DNA of 64,000 nt from Lutibacter agarilyticus (GCF_900188235.1 NZ_FZNT01000005.1:186001-250000); one strand, 5' to 3'; positions 44,844 through 53,822 are shown, counted from the first letter of the stretch. Made by a program: numbers and translations. Notes: generated by a model from the sequence alone, not told the origin.

Positions 44844-45425
44844 TTACTGCTTGTAAAAATTCATTTCGTCTATATATTTCCAAACATTTGGAGTTAACAT
44901 TGCCCTTATATCGTAATTTTCTTTAATAGATTTACGAATAAAAGTTGAAGATATTTCTACAATTGGTGCGCTTACTTGATGAATTTTTGGATGGTTTAAA
45001 AGTTCGTTTTCTGTCACCCCTTCTGAAATTCTCGGATATACATATACTTCATAATTTTGAAGTATGGTTTCGTAGTTTTTCCATTTATGAAGACCTTTTA
45101 AATTATCTTCTCCCATAATTAAACAAAATTGATGGTTTGGATATTTTTCTTCCAAATGAATTAATGAATTTACCGTATAATTTGGCTGTGGAAGCTTAAA
45201 TTCAATGTCTGAAGTTTTTAATTTCGGGTAGTCTTCAACTGCTATATTGGCTATTGCCAAACGATGATGATTGTCTAGCAACGAGTTTTTTTTCTTGAAC
45301 GGACTTAGCGGAGTTATCACAAACCAAACTTCCTCTAAATCTGAAAATTCAACCATATAATTGGCAATTATTAAATGCCCAACATGTATGGGATTAAAAG
45401 TTCCAAAAAACAGTCCTACCTTCAT
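44844..45425 (-). CDS. nadD: Nicotinate-nucleotide adenylyltransferase
   Basis: A 193-residue NAD biosynthesis enzyme. The nucleotidyltransferase motif is GTFNPIHVGHL near residue 8 and the second motif is ISSTFIRKSI near residue 161. The ATG follows the gmk stop codon with no gap, so it is translationally coupled, the third gene of yicC-gmk-nadD. Confidence 0.96.
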   Translation of the reverse strand: MKVGLFFGTFNPIHVGHLIIANYMVEFSDLEEVWFVITPLSPFKKKNSLLDNHHRLAIANIAVEDYPKLKTSDIEFKLPQPNYTVNSLIHLEEKYPNHQFCLIMGEDNLKGLHKWKNYETILQNYEVYVYPRISEGVTENELLNHPKIHQVSAPIVEISSTFIRKSIKENYDIRAMLTPNVWKYIDEMNFYKQ

Positions 45426-45998
45426 TTAGTTGATGAAATTTTGAACTAAGTTAATTGCTTCTTCTTTTGCCGTATCTAGATTATCATTCACTAAAATAAC
45501 ATCAAACTCTTTAGCAAATTTCAATTCTTTTTCAGCTTTTAAAATACGTTCATTAATTTTTTCTTCGCTGTCTGTATTTCTACCCCTAAGCCTGCGCTCC
45601 ATTTCTTCAATAGAGGGTGGTTGCACAAAAATTGCCAATGTTTGTGCTGGAAATTTTTGCTTTATATTTAAACCTCCTACAACATCAATATCAAAAATTA
45701 CGTGTTTTCCTAAACTCCAAATACGCTCTACTTCCTTTTTCAAAGTTCCATAATAATTATTGGTATATACTTCTTCATACTCAATAAAATCATCATTATT
45801 AATATGTTGTTGAAACGCTTCCGAAGAAATAAAATAATAATCTTTTCCGTGAATTTCAGCACCTCTTGAAGCTCTAGAAGTTGCAGAAATTGAAAAATCT
45901 AAATTTAATTGAGGCTGCTTTAATAAATGATGTACAATGGTAGTTTTGCCTGATCCTGAAGGAGCTGAAAAAACAATAAGTTTTCCTTCTTTATTCAC
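45426..45998 (-). CDS. gmk: Guanylate kinase
   Basis: A 190-residue enzyme that phosphorylates GMP to GDP. The P-loop is FSAPSGSGKTTI at 10-21. GMP-binding residues lie in TSRASRGAEIHGKDYYF and EYEEVYTNNYYGT. It starts 2 bases after yicC ends. Confidence 0.97.
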   Translation of the reverse strand: MNKEGKLIVFSAPSGSGKTTIVHHLLKQPQLNLDFSISATSRASRGAEIHGKDYYFISSEAFQQHINNDDFIEYEEVYTNNYYGTLKKEVERIWSLGKHVIFDIDVVGGLNIKQKFPAQTLAIFVQPPSIEEMERRLRGRNTDSEEKINERILKAEKELKFAKEFDVILVNDNLDTAKEEAINLVQNFIN

Positions 45999-46000
45999 AA

Positions 46001-46858
46001 TTATAGTACGTTTAGGTTTTGTTCTTTAATTTTCTCTAGTTCATCCTTCATTTGAACCACTAATTTTTGCATTTCAACAAAATTAGATTTTGATCCAATG
46101 GTGTTAATTTCACGTCCCATTTCTTGGGTAATAAATCCTAATTTTTTACCATTGGAATCGTTTGATTCTAATGTTTTCTTAAAATACTCTAAATGATTTT
46201 TTAAACGCACCTTTTCCTCCGTAATATCGAGCTTTTCAATATAATAAATCAGCTCTTGTTCAAACCTATTTTGATCCACTTTTACGGCTAACTCATCAAT
46301 GCCTTTTTTCAATTTTTCCTTCACCTGTTCCATACGCTGAGGATCCATCTCAACAATACTGGCTAACAAGGTTTCAATGTTTGAAATTCGAACAATAAAA
46401 TCGTTATACAACGCTCTTCCTTCATCTGTACGATAGTTATTGATTTCAACAATTGTTTCGTTTATTCCAGTTGTAATTTGAGCCCATTCTTGCTCATCTA
46501 ATTCTTCTCTCTCTGTTTTTAAAGCATCAGGTAAACGAACCGCCATTTTTAACAATTCAACTTCATTAGAATCAATAATATTTCTAAGTTGATTCATATA
46601 TTCTTTCACAGCATTTTCATTTACTTTAGACGAAGTTTCACCTCCATTATTTTCAATATAAATAGAAAAATCAATTTTACCCCTTACCAATGCCGAAGCT
46701 AAATTTTTACGAATATTCAATTCTTTTTCTCGGTAATAGGAAGGAATTCGAACATTTAAATCTAAATTTTTACTGTTTAACGATTTTAATTCAATCGTAA
46801 TTTTTTTAGTAGGAAGTTGTAATACGGTTTTTCCGTATCCGGTCATTGATTGTATCAT
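46001..46858 (-). CDS. yicC: YicC/YloC family endoribonuclease
   Basis: A 285-residue protein with the family start MIQSMTGYGK and the C-terminal DUF1732 domain ending GFITQEMGREINTIGSKSNF. YicC-type proteins are RNA-binding ribonucleases. The yicC-gmk order is conserved in many bacteria. A -7 element lies 18 bases upstream. Confidence 0.95.
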   Translation of the reverse strand: MIQSMTGYGKTVLQLPTKKITIELKSLNSKNLDLNVRIPSYYREKELNIRKNLASALVRGKIDFSIYIENNGGETSSKVNENAVKEYMNQLRNIIDSNEVELLKMAVRLPDALKTEREELDEQEWAQITTGINETIVEINNYRTDEGRALYNDFIVRISNIETLLASIVEMDPQRMEQVKEKLKKGIDELAVKVDQNRFEQELIYYIEKLDITEEKVRLKNHLEYFKKTLESNDSNGKKLGFITQEMGREINTIGSKSNFVEMQKLVVQMKDELEKIKEQNLNVL

Positions 46859-46876
46859 CTATATTCAATATTTTGG

Positions 46877-46884
46877 CAAATTTA
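46877..46884 (-). promoter_or_regulatory. -7 promoter element for yicC-gmk-nadD
   Basis: TAAATTTG on the minus strand, 18 bases before the yicC ATG. Confidence 0.55.
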
Positions 46885-46967
46885 ATCATTTTAAAATAAG
46901 CGAACTATTTTCTAAAACTGTAATTTCCTCTGCAGCTGTTATCACTAAAAAATAATGCTTAAAAATC

Positions 46968-47046
46968 TCATTCTGAACTTATTTTAGCTCCTCATCATAA
47001 AGATTACCAATTACTATAAGTACCTATATTTCGACTTTGCTCAACA
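46968..47046. repeat. Dispersed flavobacterial intergenic repeat, degraded copy 2
   Basis: TCATTCTGAACTTATTTTAG at 46968 looks like a decayed form of the CATTCTGAACTTGTTTCAG repeat. TTTCGACTTTGCTCAACA at 47029-47046 is the reverse complement of part of copy 1 at 41772. The two pieces are separated by about 30 unrelated bases. Confidence 0.5.
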
Positions 47047-47165
47047 ACCATCTAGAGAGGAATTGAGAGGTTATTCCCCTTTTTCATGCCGATCTGAGTT
47101 GAGTTACATTGAACTTCCTAATAAATTTGGTGCTATTTTCTATTAAAAGAATCATTTTAAAGTTC

Positions 47166-47173
47166 TATTTTTG
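47166..47173 (+). promoter_or_regulatory. -7 promoter element for upp
   Basis: TATTTTTG, 17 bases before the ATG at 47191. Confidence 0.55.
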
Positions 47174-47190
47174 CATAAAATCAAATCGGT

Positions 47191-47841
47191 ATGACCATCA
47201 ATATTTTAGATTCCAAAAACTCTATTTTAAATAAATTTATTGCTGAAATAAGAAGTGAAACAATTCAAAAAGACATGATGCGTTTTAGAAGAAATATTGA
47301 ACGTATTGGCGAAATAATTGCTTATGAACTAAGCCAAAAACTGGCTTACAGCAGTGAAGCTGTTAAAACACCTTTAGGAACTAAAATAATTCCGTTACCT
47401 AAAAAAGATGTTGTACTTTGTTCAATTTTAAGAGCTGGTTTACCTTTACACACAGGCTTACTTAATTATTTTGACGATGCTGAAAATGCTTTTATTTCGG
47501 CCTATAGAAAACACACTTCTGAAACTGAATTTGAAATTATTGTTGAGTATTTTGCCTCACCTAGTTTAGATGATAAAACCCTTATTTTAGCTGATCCTAT
47601 GCTAGCTACCGGACAAAGTTTGGTGAGTGTTTATGAAGGTTTAAAAAAACACGGTACACCAAAAGAAATTCATTTGGCTTGTGTGATTGGTTCAAAAGAA
47701 GGCATTGAATATATTCAAAAACATTTCCCTGAAAACACCACGCTTTGGATTGCAACGGTTGATGCCACACTTAACAACAAAGGTTATATTGTACCTGGTT
47801 TAGGAGATGCTGGTGATTTATGCTTTGGCAGCAAACTATAA
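47191..47841 (+). CDS. upp: Uracil phosphoribosyltransferase
   Basis: A 216-residue pyrimidine-salvage enzyme joining uracil to PRPP. The PRPP loop is LILADPMLATGQSLVSVY, and the uracil-binding end is NNKGYIVPGLGDAGDLCFG. Its stop codon overlaps the convergent DUF6427 gene by 6 bases, so the two transcripts must overlap. Confidence 0.95.
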   Translation: MTINILDSKNSILNKFIAEIRSETIQKDMMRFRRNIERIGEIIAYELSQKLAYSSEAVKTPLGTKIIPLPKKDVVLCSILRAGLPLHTGLLNYFDDAENAFISAYRKHTSETEFEIIVEYFASPSLDDKTLILADPMLATGQSLVSVYEGLKKHGTPKEIHLACVIGSKEGIEYIQKHFPENTTLWIATVDATLNNKGYIVPGLGDAGDLCFGSKL

Positions 47842-48759
47842 GAAATATACACTTATTGAAATCAGTAAAAATAAATACAAAATTAAATTTTTAAAATTTT
47901 CAGAAGTACTAACTCTTAAAAAGTTGGTTACCACAACACTTACTGGAAATACCATAAACAACATTTCCGAACCATCTTTTTTTGGGGAAAATGCAATTAT
48001 AATTGCTGAAATAATAAGATGATTTAATACTACGCGCCAAGCTCGCCTTACATTAATACCACTTACCGATACTTTTGGTGTTAAAACTAAAATAGACCAA
48101 ATTACTGTAGCCAATGTAACTGCAATTGGTATTAATAATCTAAAATCGTTGTAATTGTAATATTTAAAATTAGACCTAAAAAGCCAACAATTATAAAACT
48201 GCTCTAAATTATCAAAATAAAAACAATAGGTAAAATAGATAAAAATTGGTGTAGCTAAACCTATAAGGGGAATTATAAAATTTTTAATTGTAATTCTGTG
48301 GTAAATTATAAGTGTAACATAAATAAGTACTACATATAAAATACTCCAACAATAAACCAACGCAGCTACTCCAAACCAAAAACTAGCATCGTATAATTTC
48401 AATTTTGTTTTTAACCCTGACTTTAAGCTATAAATTTTTCGAAAACCTAACAGCAATAAAATAGTTGAAATAATAATATCATTTGCAAACATGGCCTCAT
48501 AAAATGTCCCTAACAAAACGGCCATTAATAGTATTGCATAAGAATTATTCTGAGTGAGGGTGTTTTTTCTAATTATGAAACTTGCAATTAATAAAAAAGC
48601 AACAAACAATAAGAAAACCCCTATTTTATGTAACAACCAAAAAAAAGAAAATACTTCAAATTTAAACTGAAACAATGCCACAATGTAGTATAAAAACAGC
48701 ATTAAGGAAACAATAAAAAAGACTACTGGTTTAGTTTTATTAAAAAAATTGGCTATCAT
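47836..48759 (-). CDS. DUF6427 family polytopic membrane protein
   Basis: A 307-residue integral membrane protein with about eight to nine hydrophobic helices from residue 10 to the end. The pattern MIANFFNKTKP, a glucosyl/EpsG-like spread of helices and the position between upp and a DUF6341 gene match a conserved flavobacterial neighbourhood. Function unknown; a link to sugar polymer export has no direct support. Confidence 0.82.
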   Translation of the reverse strand: MIANFFNKTKPVVFFIVSLMLFLYYIVALFQFKFEVFSFFWLLHKIGVFLLFVAFLLIASFIIRKNTLTQNNSYAILLMAVLLGTFYEAMFANDIIISTILLLLGFRKIYSLKSGLKTKLKLYDASFWFGVAALVYCWSILYVVLIYVTLIIYHRITIKNFIIPLIGLATPIFIYFTYCFYFDNLEQFYNCWLFRSNFKYYNYNDFRLLIPIAVTLATVIWSILVLTPKVSVSGINVRRAWRVVLNHLIISAIIIAFSPKKDGSEMLFMVFPVSVVVTNFLRVSTSENFKNLILYLFLLISISVYFL

Positions 48760-48771
48760 TACTATATTTTA

Positions 48772-48779
48772 TACTTTTG
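48772..48779 (+). promoter_or_regulatory. -7 promoter element for the DUF6341 gene
   Basis: TACTTTTG, 20 bases before the ATG at 48800, within the 40-base divergent gap. A near-consensus TATATTTA on the minus strand (48784-48791) could serve DUF6427. Confidence 0.5.
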
Positions 48780-48799
48780 CCTGTAAATATAATTAAGAT

Positions 48800-48997
48800 A
48801 TGATTGCAAACAATATTTTTAAAGTTATAGGTGACTTTTTTACGAATGTTTTATTCGCTCCTTTTAACAGTATTAGATTTATGGACAACTGGTGGTTGCA
48901 AAGCACAGTTAGTTGGATATTTATTTTAATTACCTTTATTGCATTTTTCTATTGGCTAGGTGAGCTTAGAAAATACAAAAGAGCAGGAAACGAATAG
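48800..48997 (+). CDS. DUF6341 family small membrane protein
   Basis: A 65-residue protein with one strong membrane helix (about 33-52, STVSWIFILITFIAFFYWLG) and an amphipathic N-terminus (FFTNVLFAPFNSIRFMDNWW). It lies divergent to DUF6427 with a 40-base gap, an arrangement I recall from other flavobacteria. Function unknown. Confidence 0.82.
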   Translation: MIANNIFKVIGDFFTNVLFAPFNSIRFMDNWWLQSTVSWIFILITFIAFFYWLGELRKYKRAGNE

Positions 48998-49042
48998 TTT
49001 CAAATTCAATTTACATGTTCCTTTTTTAACACACTACTAACT

Positions 49043-49714
49043 GTGGGAAGCAAAAACAAACTCAAAAGATTTCGTGAAAACGATACATTTTCTAATGTAA
49101 TTCAACCTGAACGAAAAGAAGTATTAGATGGCTTTCCCTTAAAAGGAAATTGGCATACACATTTTAACAATAACAATCCAATAGTTTTAGAATTAGGCTG
49201 CGGAAAAGGTGAATATACCATTGCCTTGGCTCGTAAAAATCCCGATATCAACTATATTGGAATCGATTTAAAAGGAGCTCGTTTTTGGCGTGGTGCTAAA
49301 ACGGCTTTGGAAGAAAACTTAACCAATGTAGCTTTTATTAGAACTCAAATTGAATTAATTGATTTATTGTTTGCTGAAAATGAAGTAGATGAAATTTGGA
49401 TTACATTCCCAGATCCTCAAATAAAATACACCCGTACAAAACATAGATTGACAAACGCTGAGTTTTTAAAAAAATACAACACAGTTTTAAAACCTGAAGG
49501 TATTGTAAATTTAAAAACCGACAGTGAATTTATGCACGGTTACACTTTAGGATTATTACACGGCGCCGGACACGAAGTTTTATATGCGCATCATGACATA
49601 TACAAAAACGCACATTCTCCTGAGGAAGTAACTTCAACTCAAACTTTTTACGAAAGCCAATATTTAGAAACAGGCAAACCTATTACTTACATAAAATTCA
49701 AAATTCGTTATTAA
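49043..49714 (+). CDS. trmB: tRNA (guanine-N7-)-methyltransferase
   Basis: A 223-residue SAM-dependent enzyme forming m7G46 in tRNA. SAM motif I is VLELGCGKGEYT, and the catalytic-site motif is WITFPDPQIKYTRTKHRL. It starts at GTG (49043), giving the normal basic N-terminus GSKNKLKRF. The alkyltransferase-like gene follows 16 bases later. Confidence 0.95.
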   Translation: MGSKNKLKRFRENDTFSNVIQPERKEVLDGFPLKGNWHTHFNNNNPIVLELGCGKGEYTIALARKNPDINYIGIDLKGARFWRGAKTALEENLTNVAFIRTQIELIDLLFAENEVDEIWITFPDPQIKYTRTKHRLTNAEFLKKYNTVLKPEGIVNLKTDSEFMHGYTLGLLHGAGHEVLYAHHDIYKNAHSPEEVTSTQTFYESQYLETGKPITYIKFKIRY

Positions 49715-49730
49715 TTGTTATTTTTAATGA

Positions 49731-50066
49731 ATGAAGTCTAACGACAACTTTTTTGAAAAAGTTTACGAAGTTGCAAAGTTAATTCCGTACGGAAGAGTTA
49801 CAAGCTACGGAGCAATTGCCAAATATTTGGGTGCAGCACGCTCAGCACGAATGGTTGGCTGGGCTATGAATGCTTCACACAACAACAATGAAATTCCCGC
49901 CCACAGAGTGGTAAACCGAATTGGTTTATTAACTGGAAAACAACATTTTGACGGCACCAATTTAATGCAACAATTACTTGAAAATGAAGGAATTATTGTT
50001 ATCGAAAATCAAATTCAAGATTTTAAAACCATTTTTTGGGATCCTGTAATTGAGCTCGAATTGTAA
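49731..50066 (+). CDS. Alkyltransferase-like protein (ATL, MGMT family)
   Basis: A 111-residue protein with the C-terminal MGMT DNA-binding domain (IPYGRVTSYGAIAKYLG, SARMVGWAMNAS). The active-site motif reads PAHRVVN instead of PCHR, so it has no alkyl-acceptor Cys and should bind O6-alkylguanine without repairing it. ATL proteins pass such lesions to nucleotide excision repair. The true Ogt lies at 22294-22776. Confidence 0.9.
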   Translation: MKSNDNFFEKVYEVAKLIPYGRVTSYGAIAKYLGAARSARMVGWAMNASHNNNEIPAHRVVNRIGLLTGKQHFDGTNLMQQLLENEGIIVIENQIQDFKTIFWDPVIELEL

Positions 50067-50174
50067 CAAAAATTTTCTCTGTAACCTTAAATACATTTCT
50101 TTTTAAACTAACCTATTTTTAAATCCGTTTGAACTGTGTATATTTGTTGTTTAGAATGATTTTATATAAACAAG

Positions 50175-51296
50175 ATGGCATATTCAAAAACAGATATCAC
50201 AAAAGCACTTGAAACCATTACTGCACCTGGAGAAGGTAAAAGTTTAGTTGAAAGTGAAGCAATAAAAAATATTGTAACTTTTGAAAAGGAAATAATTGTT
50301 GACGTAACAATTGCAAACCCTTCATTACAAGCAAAAAAGAAAGTTGAAGTTGAAATTATGAAAGCAATTCACCAACACGTGGATCAAAAAGCCGACGTAA
50401 AAGTAAATGTTACTTCTGAAACTAAAAACGAACCTTTTAAACCTGAAAAACCAAAAGTTCCAGGTATTAAAAATATTATTGCAATTGCATCGGGTAAAGG
50501 TGGTGTAGGAAAATCTACTATTACTTCAAACATGGCAATTTCATTACAAAAAATGGGATTCAAAGTCGGGATTTTAGATGCTGATGTTTACGGCCCATCA
50601 ACACATTTAATGTTTGATGTTGCAAATGCAAGACCTTTATCAATAGAAATTGATGGGCGCTCAAAAATGCAACCCGTTGAAAGTTATGGTGTAAAAATAT
50701 TGTCGTTAGGTTTCTTTACAGACGCCAACCAAGCAGTAATTTGGCGAGGTGCTATGGCTTCAAAAGCATTAAATCAAATGATTTTTGATGCACATTGGGG
50801 CGAATTAGATTTCTTATTAATTGATTTACCTCCAGGAACTGGTGATATTCATTTATCAATTGTACAAGCGGTGCCAATTACCGGGGCTGTAATTGTTAGT
50901 ACACCTCAAAACATTGCATTGGCTGATGCTAAAAAAGGTGTTGCTATGTTTCAACAAGAAAACATCAATGTGCCTGTTTTAGGAATTGTTGAAAATATGA
51001 GCTATTTTACTCCTGCTGAACTTCCTGACAATAAATATTATATTTTTGGGAAAGATGGCGCTAAAAATTTAGCTGAAGATATTGATACCGCATTTTTAGG
51101 CGAAGTACCATTGGTACAAAGCATAAGAGAAGCTGGTGACGTTGGGCATCCTGTTGCTTTGCAAGAAAACACTCCTTTAGAAAATGCATTTGCTGAAATA
51201 ACAAAAAATACGTTATCAGAATTAGTTAAAAGAAATGATGATTTACCTCCAACTGAAGTTGTTAGAATTACAACTATGAGTGGATGTAGCTCCTAA
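50175..51296 (+). CDS. Mrp/ApbC-type P-loop ATPase (iron-sulfur carrier family)
   Basis: A 373-residue protein with an N-terminal DUF59/MIP18-like domain (about 1-75) and a deviant Walker A ATPase (ASGKGGVGKST near residue 108), typical of iron-sulfur cluster carriers. The usual CxxC near the end of the ATPase is missing: the region reads VENMSYFTPAELPDNKYYIFG. A single Cys remains near the C-terminus (TMSGCSS). It is followed by a NifU-like gene, which supports an iron-sulfur role. Confidence 0.92.
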   Translation: MAYSKTDITKALETITAPGEGKSLVESEAIKNIVTFEKEIIVDVTIANPSLQAKKKVEVEIMKAIHQHVDQKADVKVNVTSETKNEPFKPEKPKVPGIKNIIAIASGKGGVGKSTITSNMAISLQKMGFKVGILDADVYGPSTHLMFDVANARPLSIEIDGRSKMQPVESYGVKILSLGFFTDANQAVIWRGAMASKALNQMIFDAHWGELDFLLIDLPPGTGDIHLSIVQAVPITGAVIVSTPQNIALADAKKGVAMFQQENINVPVLGIVENMSYFTPAELPDNKYYIFGKDGAKNLAEDIDTAFLGEVPLVQSIREAGDVGHPVALQENTPLENAFAEITKNTLSELVKRNDDLPPTEVVRITTMSGCSS

Positions 51297-51315
51297 TTAT
51301 AATATATACATATAT

Positions 51316-51564
51316 ATGAGCGAACAAGAATTAAGATTAAATGTAGAAACTGCATTACAAGAAATAAGACCTTACCTAGAAGCCGATGGCGGTAATATTT
51401 CTTTAGTTGAAATTACAGATGATACAGTTAGCGTACAATTAGAAGGCGCTTGTTTAGGTTGCTCAGTAAACCAAATGACACTTAAAAACGGGGTTGAAGC
51501 TACCATTAAAAAGTATGCTCCACAAATTAAGCGCGTTATTGAAATTAATGGAATTACTTTTTAA
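51316..51564 (+). CDS. NifU C-terminal-like iron-sulfur scaffold protein
   Basis: An 82-residue protein with the CLGCS motif (Cys46 and Cys49) in a NifU/NFU1 domain (IRPYLEADGGNISLVEI). It carries or assembles Fe-S clusters. I start at the ATG at 51316, 19 bases after the Mrp stop; the longer frame would overlap Mrp. Confidence 0.93.
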   Translation: MSEQELRLNVETALQEIRPYLEADGGNISLVEITDDTVSVQLEGACLGCSVNQMTLKNGVEATIKKYAPQIKRVIEINGITF

Positions 51565-51606
51565 AAAATAACGAAAGTTTCCGTTTTAAAAATAGAATCA
51601 ATATCT

Positions 51607-51635
51607 AAAAGCTTAACATCATTCGTTAAGCTTTT
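51607..51635 (+). terminator. Terminator after the Mrp/NifU pair
   Basis: AAAAGCTTAAC pairs with GTTAAGCTTTT around a seven-base loop, with a weak T-rich tail. Confidence 0.75.
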
Positions 51636-51690
51636 ATGATTTTTGGAATAATAATTGTAATATGTAAAAGAAATATTTGCTGAATATACT

Positions 51691-52491
51691 ATGAAAAATA
51701 TACTTACCATATTACTTTTTTTTAGCAGTTTCATATTACTTGGACAAGCAAATTCTGATAATTATAGTTCCAATGAATTTGCTTTTCAAAAAGGAGAATG
51801 GTTAAAATTTAGAATGAGTTATAGTAATTTTCTAAACGCAGGTTATGCTACCATAAAAATTAGAGGAGCTAAAAACAATAGTAACGAAGCTTTTCATGTA
51901 ATTGGAGAGGGTAAAACTACAGGGTTAATTGGCCTGTTTTTCAAGGTGAAAGACGACTACCAAACCTATTTCTACAAAGAATCTTTAAAACCATATCGAT
52001 TTATCAGAAAAATAAATGAAGGGGGTTACACAAAGGATAAAGAAATTTTATTTGACCATGAAACCAATAAAGCTGTTGTAAAAAACTACAAACACAACAC
52101 CGAACAAACTTTTACTATAGACAATGATGTTCATGATATGCTTTCGGCATTGTATTATTTAAGAAATAAGGATCTTAGAAACTTATCCTTAAATGAAGAA
52201 ATTGAATTAAAACTATTTTTCGACCAAGAAACCTATCTTTTTAAACTTCGTTTTTTAGGAAAAGAGGTTATTAAAACAAAATTTGGCGAAATAAATTCAC
52301 TAATTTTCAGGCCTATTGTTCAGTCTGGTAGAGTTTTTAAAGAAGAAGAAAGCGTCACTATTTGGGTTAGTGATGATAAAAATAAAATTCCGATTCGCAT
52401 AAAAGCCTCACTAGCAGTAGGATCGTTACGTGCAGATTTAGACGAGTTTAAAGGTTTAACACACCCTTTTAACATTATTTTTAACAATTAA
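51691..52491 (+). CDS. DUF3108 domain exported protein
   Basis: A 266-residue protein with a signal peptide (MKNILTILLFFSSFILLGQ). The beta-rich mature part has FQKGEWLKFRMSYSNFLNAGYATIKI, HDMLSALYYLRN and SVTIWVSDDKNKIPIRIKA, which are DUF3108 hallmarks. Function unknown; probably periplasmic. Confidence 0.87.
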   Translation: MKNILTILLFFSSFILLGQANSDNYSSNEFAFQKGEWLKFRMSYSNFLNAGYATIKIRGAKNNSNEAFHVIGEGKTTGLIGLFFKVKDDYQTYFYKESLKPYRFIRKINEGGYTKDKEILFDHETNKAVVKNYKHNTEQTFTIDNDVHDMLSALYYLRNKDLRNLSLNEEIELKLFFDQETYLFKLRFLGKEVIKTKFGEINSLIFRPIVQSGRVFKEEESVTIWVSDDKNKIPIRIKASLAVGSLRADLDEFKGLTHPFNIIFNN

Positions 52492-52495
52492 ATTG

Positions 52496-52503
52496 TATTT
52501 TTG
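52496..52503 (+). promoter_or_regulatory. -7 promoter element for the second M23 gene
   Basis: TATTTTTG, 44 bases before the TTG start at 52548. Confidence 0.45.
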
Positions 52504-52547
52504 CGTTTTAAAAATTTTACCACCATTAATACGTAAAAATAAAACCC

Positions 52548-53819
52548 TTGAAGAAACTACTTTTACTGATTGTTATTATTGTATTTACCGCTTGTAAAGA
52601 CGAAAAAAAAGGAGAAGAAATAGCCGCTACAGTAATTCCTGAACCTGAAAGAGTTTTTGAATATGGTTACAATTTAAATGATTTTAAAATAATTCACGAT
52701 ACCATTCAAAAAGGTGAAAATTTTAGTGAAATTTTAGATAGACACCATGTTGAATACCCTAAAGTTTTAGAAATTGTAAATAGTGTTAGAGATACTTTTA
52801 ACGTTCGAAGAATTAAAAGCGGTATTCCTTATACCATTTTAGCAAAAAACGACTCAACAGAACAAGCTCAAGTATTTATTTACAAACACTCTAAGGTACG
52901 TTATACCGTAGTTGATTTTAAAGATTCTATCATTACTGCTTTTAATGCAAAAAAACCAGTTAGTAAAGTAATTAAAACTGCTTCAGGCGTAATTACAAGT
53001 TCTCTTTCACAAGCAATTGACGACGAAGGATTGAATGGTTATTTAGCTTTTGAAATGTCAGACATTTATGCTTGGACAATCGATTTTTTCAGACTTCAAA
53101 AAAACGATAGCTTTAAACTTATTTATGAACAGTTATATATCAACGATACCATACCTGTTGGAATTGGTGAAGTAAAAGCCGCTTATTTTGAACACGGAGG
53201 CAAACCTTTTTACGCGTTTAAATATATTGCCGACACCAAATTAGGAATCCCTGATTATTTTGATGACGAAACCAATAATTTACGTCGTCAGTTTTTAAAA
53301 GCTCCTGTGAAATTTAGCAGAATTTCTTCTCGTTACAATTTAAAAAGAAGAATTGCGTATTACGGAAACAAAGTGCGCCCACACAAAGGAACAGATTTTG
53401 CCGCCCCAATAGGAACACCAATTATGAGTACAGCAAACGGAACTGTTACAGAATCGAGATATAAAGGTGGAAATGGTAATTATGTAAAAGTAAGACACAA
53501 CGGAACCTACAGTACACAATATTTGCACATGAGCAAACGCGCTGTAAAAGTAGGGCAAGTAGTAAAACAAGGAGATATTATTGGATATATTGGTATGACT
53601 GGAAATACTGGCGGACCTCACGTTTGTTATCGTTTTTGGAAAAACAACAAACAAGTAGATCCTTTAAGACAAAAATTACCAGCTGCCGAGCCAATGAAAG
53701 AAACTATTAAACCAGATTATTTAGAGTTTATAAAGCCTTTAAAAGCAACATTAGACTCCATACAATACCAAAATAAAACAACTAAAATCAGTATTCATAC
53801 TGATGAATTAAACTCTTAA
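52548..53819 (+). CDS. M23 family peptidase-like lipoprotein
   Basis: A 423-residue lipoprotein starting at TTG, with lipobox Cys16 (VFTACK). An OapA/LysM-like N-terminal region (HDTIQKGENFSEILDRH) precedes the LytM domain. The first zinc motif is intact (HKGTDFAAP). The usual HxHF is HVCYRF, so the second metal/catalytic His is replaced. I recall this HVC form as common in Bacteroidetes. It may be a regulator rather than a hydrolase, or use Cys. pgi begins 3 bases later. Confidence 0.9.
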   Translation: MKKLLLLIVIIVFTACKDEKKGEEIAATVIPEPERVFEYGYNLNDFKIIHDTIQKGENFSEILDRHHVEYPKVLEIVNSVRDTFNVRRIKSGIPYTILAKNDSTEQAQVFIYKHSKVRYTVVDFKDSIITAFNAKKPVSKVIKTASGVITSSLSQAIDDEGLNGYLAFEMSDIYAWTIDFFRLQKNDSFKLIYEQLYINDTIPVGIGEVKAAYFEHGGKPFYAFKYIADTKLGIPDYFDDETNNLRRQFLKAPVKFSRISSRYNLKRRIAYYGNKVRPHKGTDFAAPIGTPIMSTANGTVTESRYKGGNGNYVKVRHNGTYSTQYLHMSKRAVKVGQVVKQGDIIGYIGMTGNTGGPHVCYRFWKNNKQVDPLRQKLPAAEPMKETIKPDYLEFIKPLKATLDSIQYQNKTTKISIHTDELNS

Positions 53820-53822
53820 ATT

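Larger units (their letters stand above)
46859..47190. other. Gene-free interval between yicC and upp
   Basis: This 332-base divergent region holds the yicC and upp promoters at its two ends. Between about 46968 and 47110 are decayed copies of dispersed intergenic repeats. No open reading frame is credible. Confidence 0.6.
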
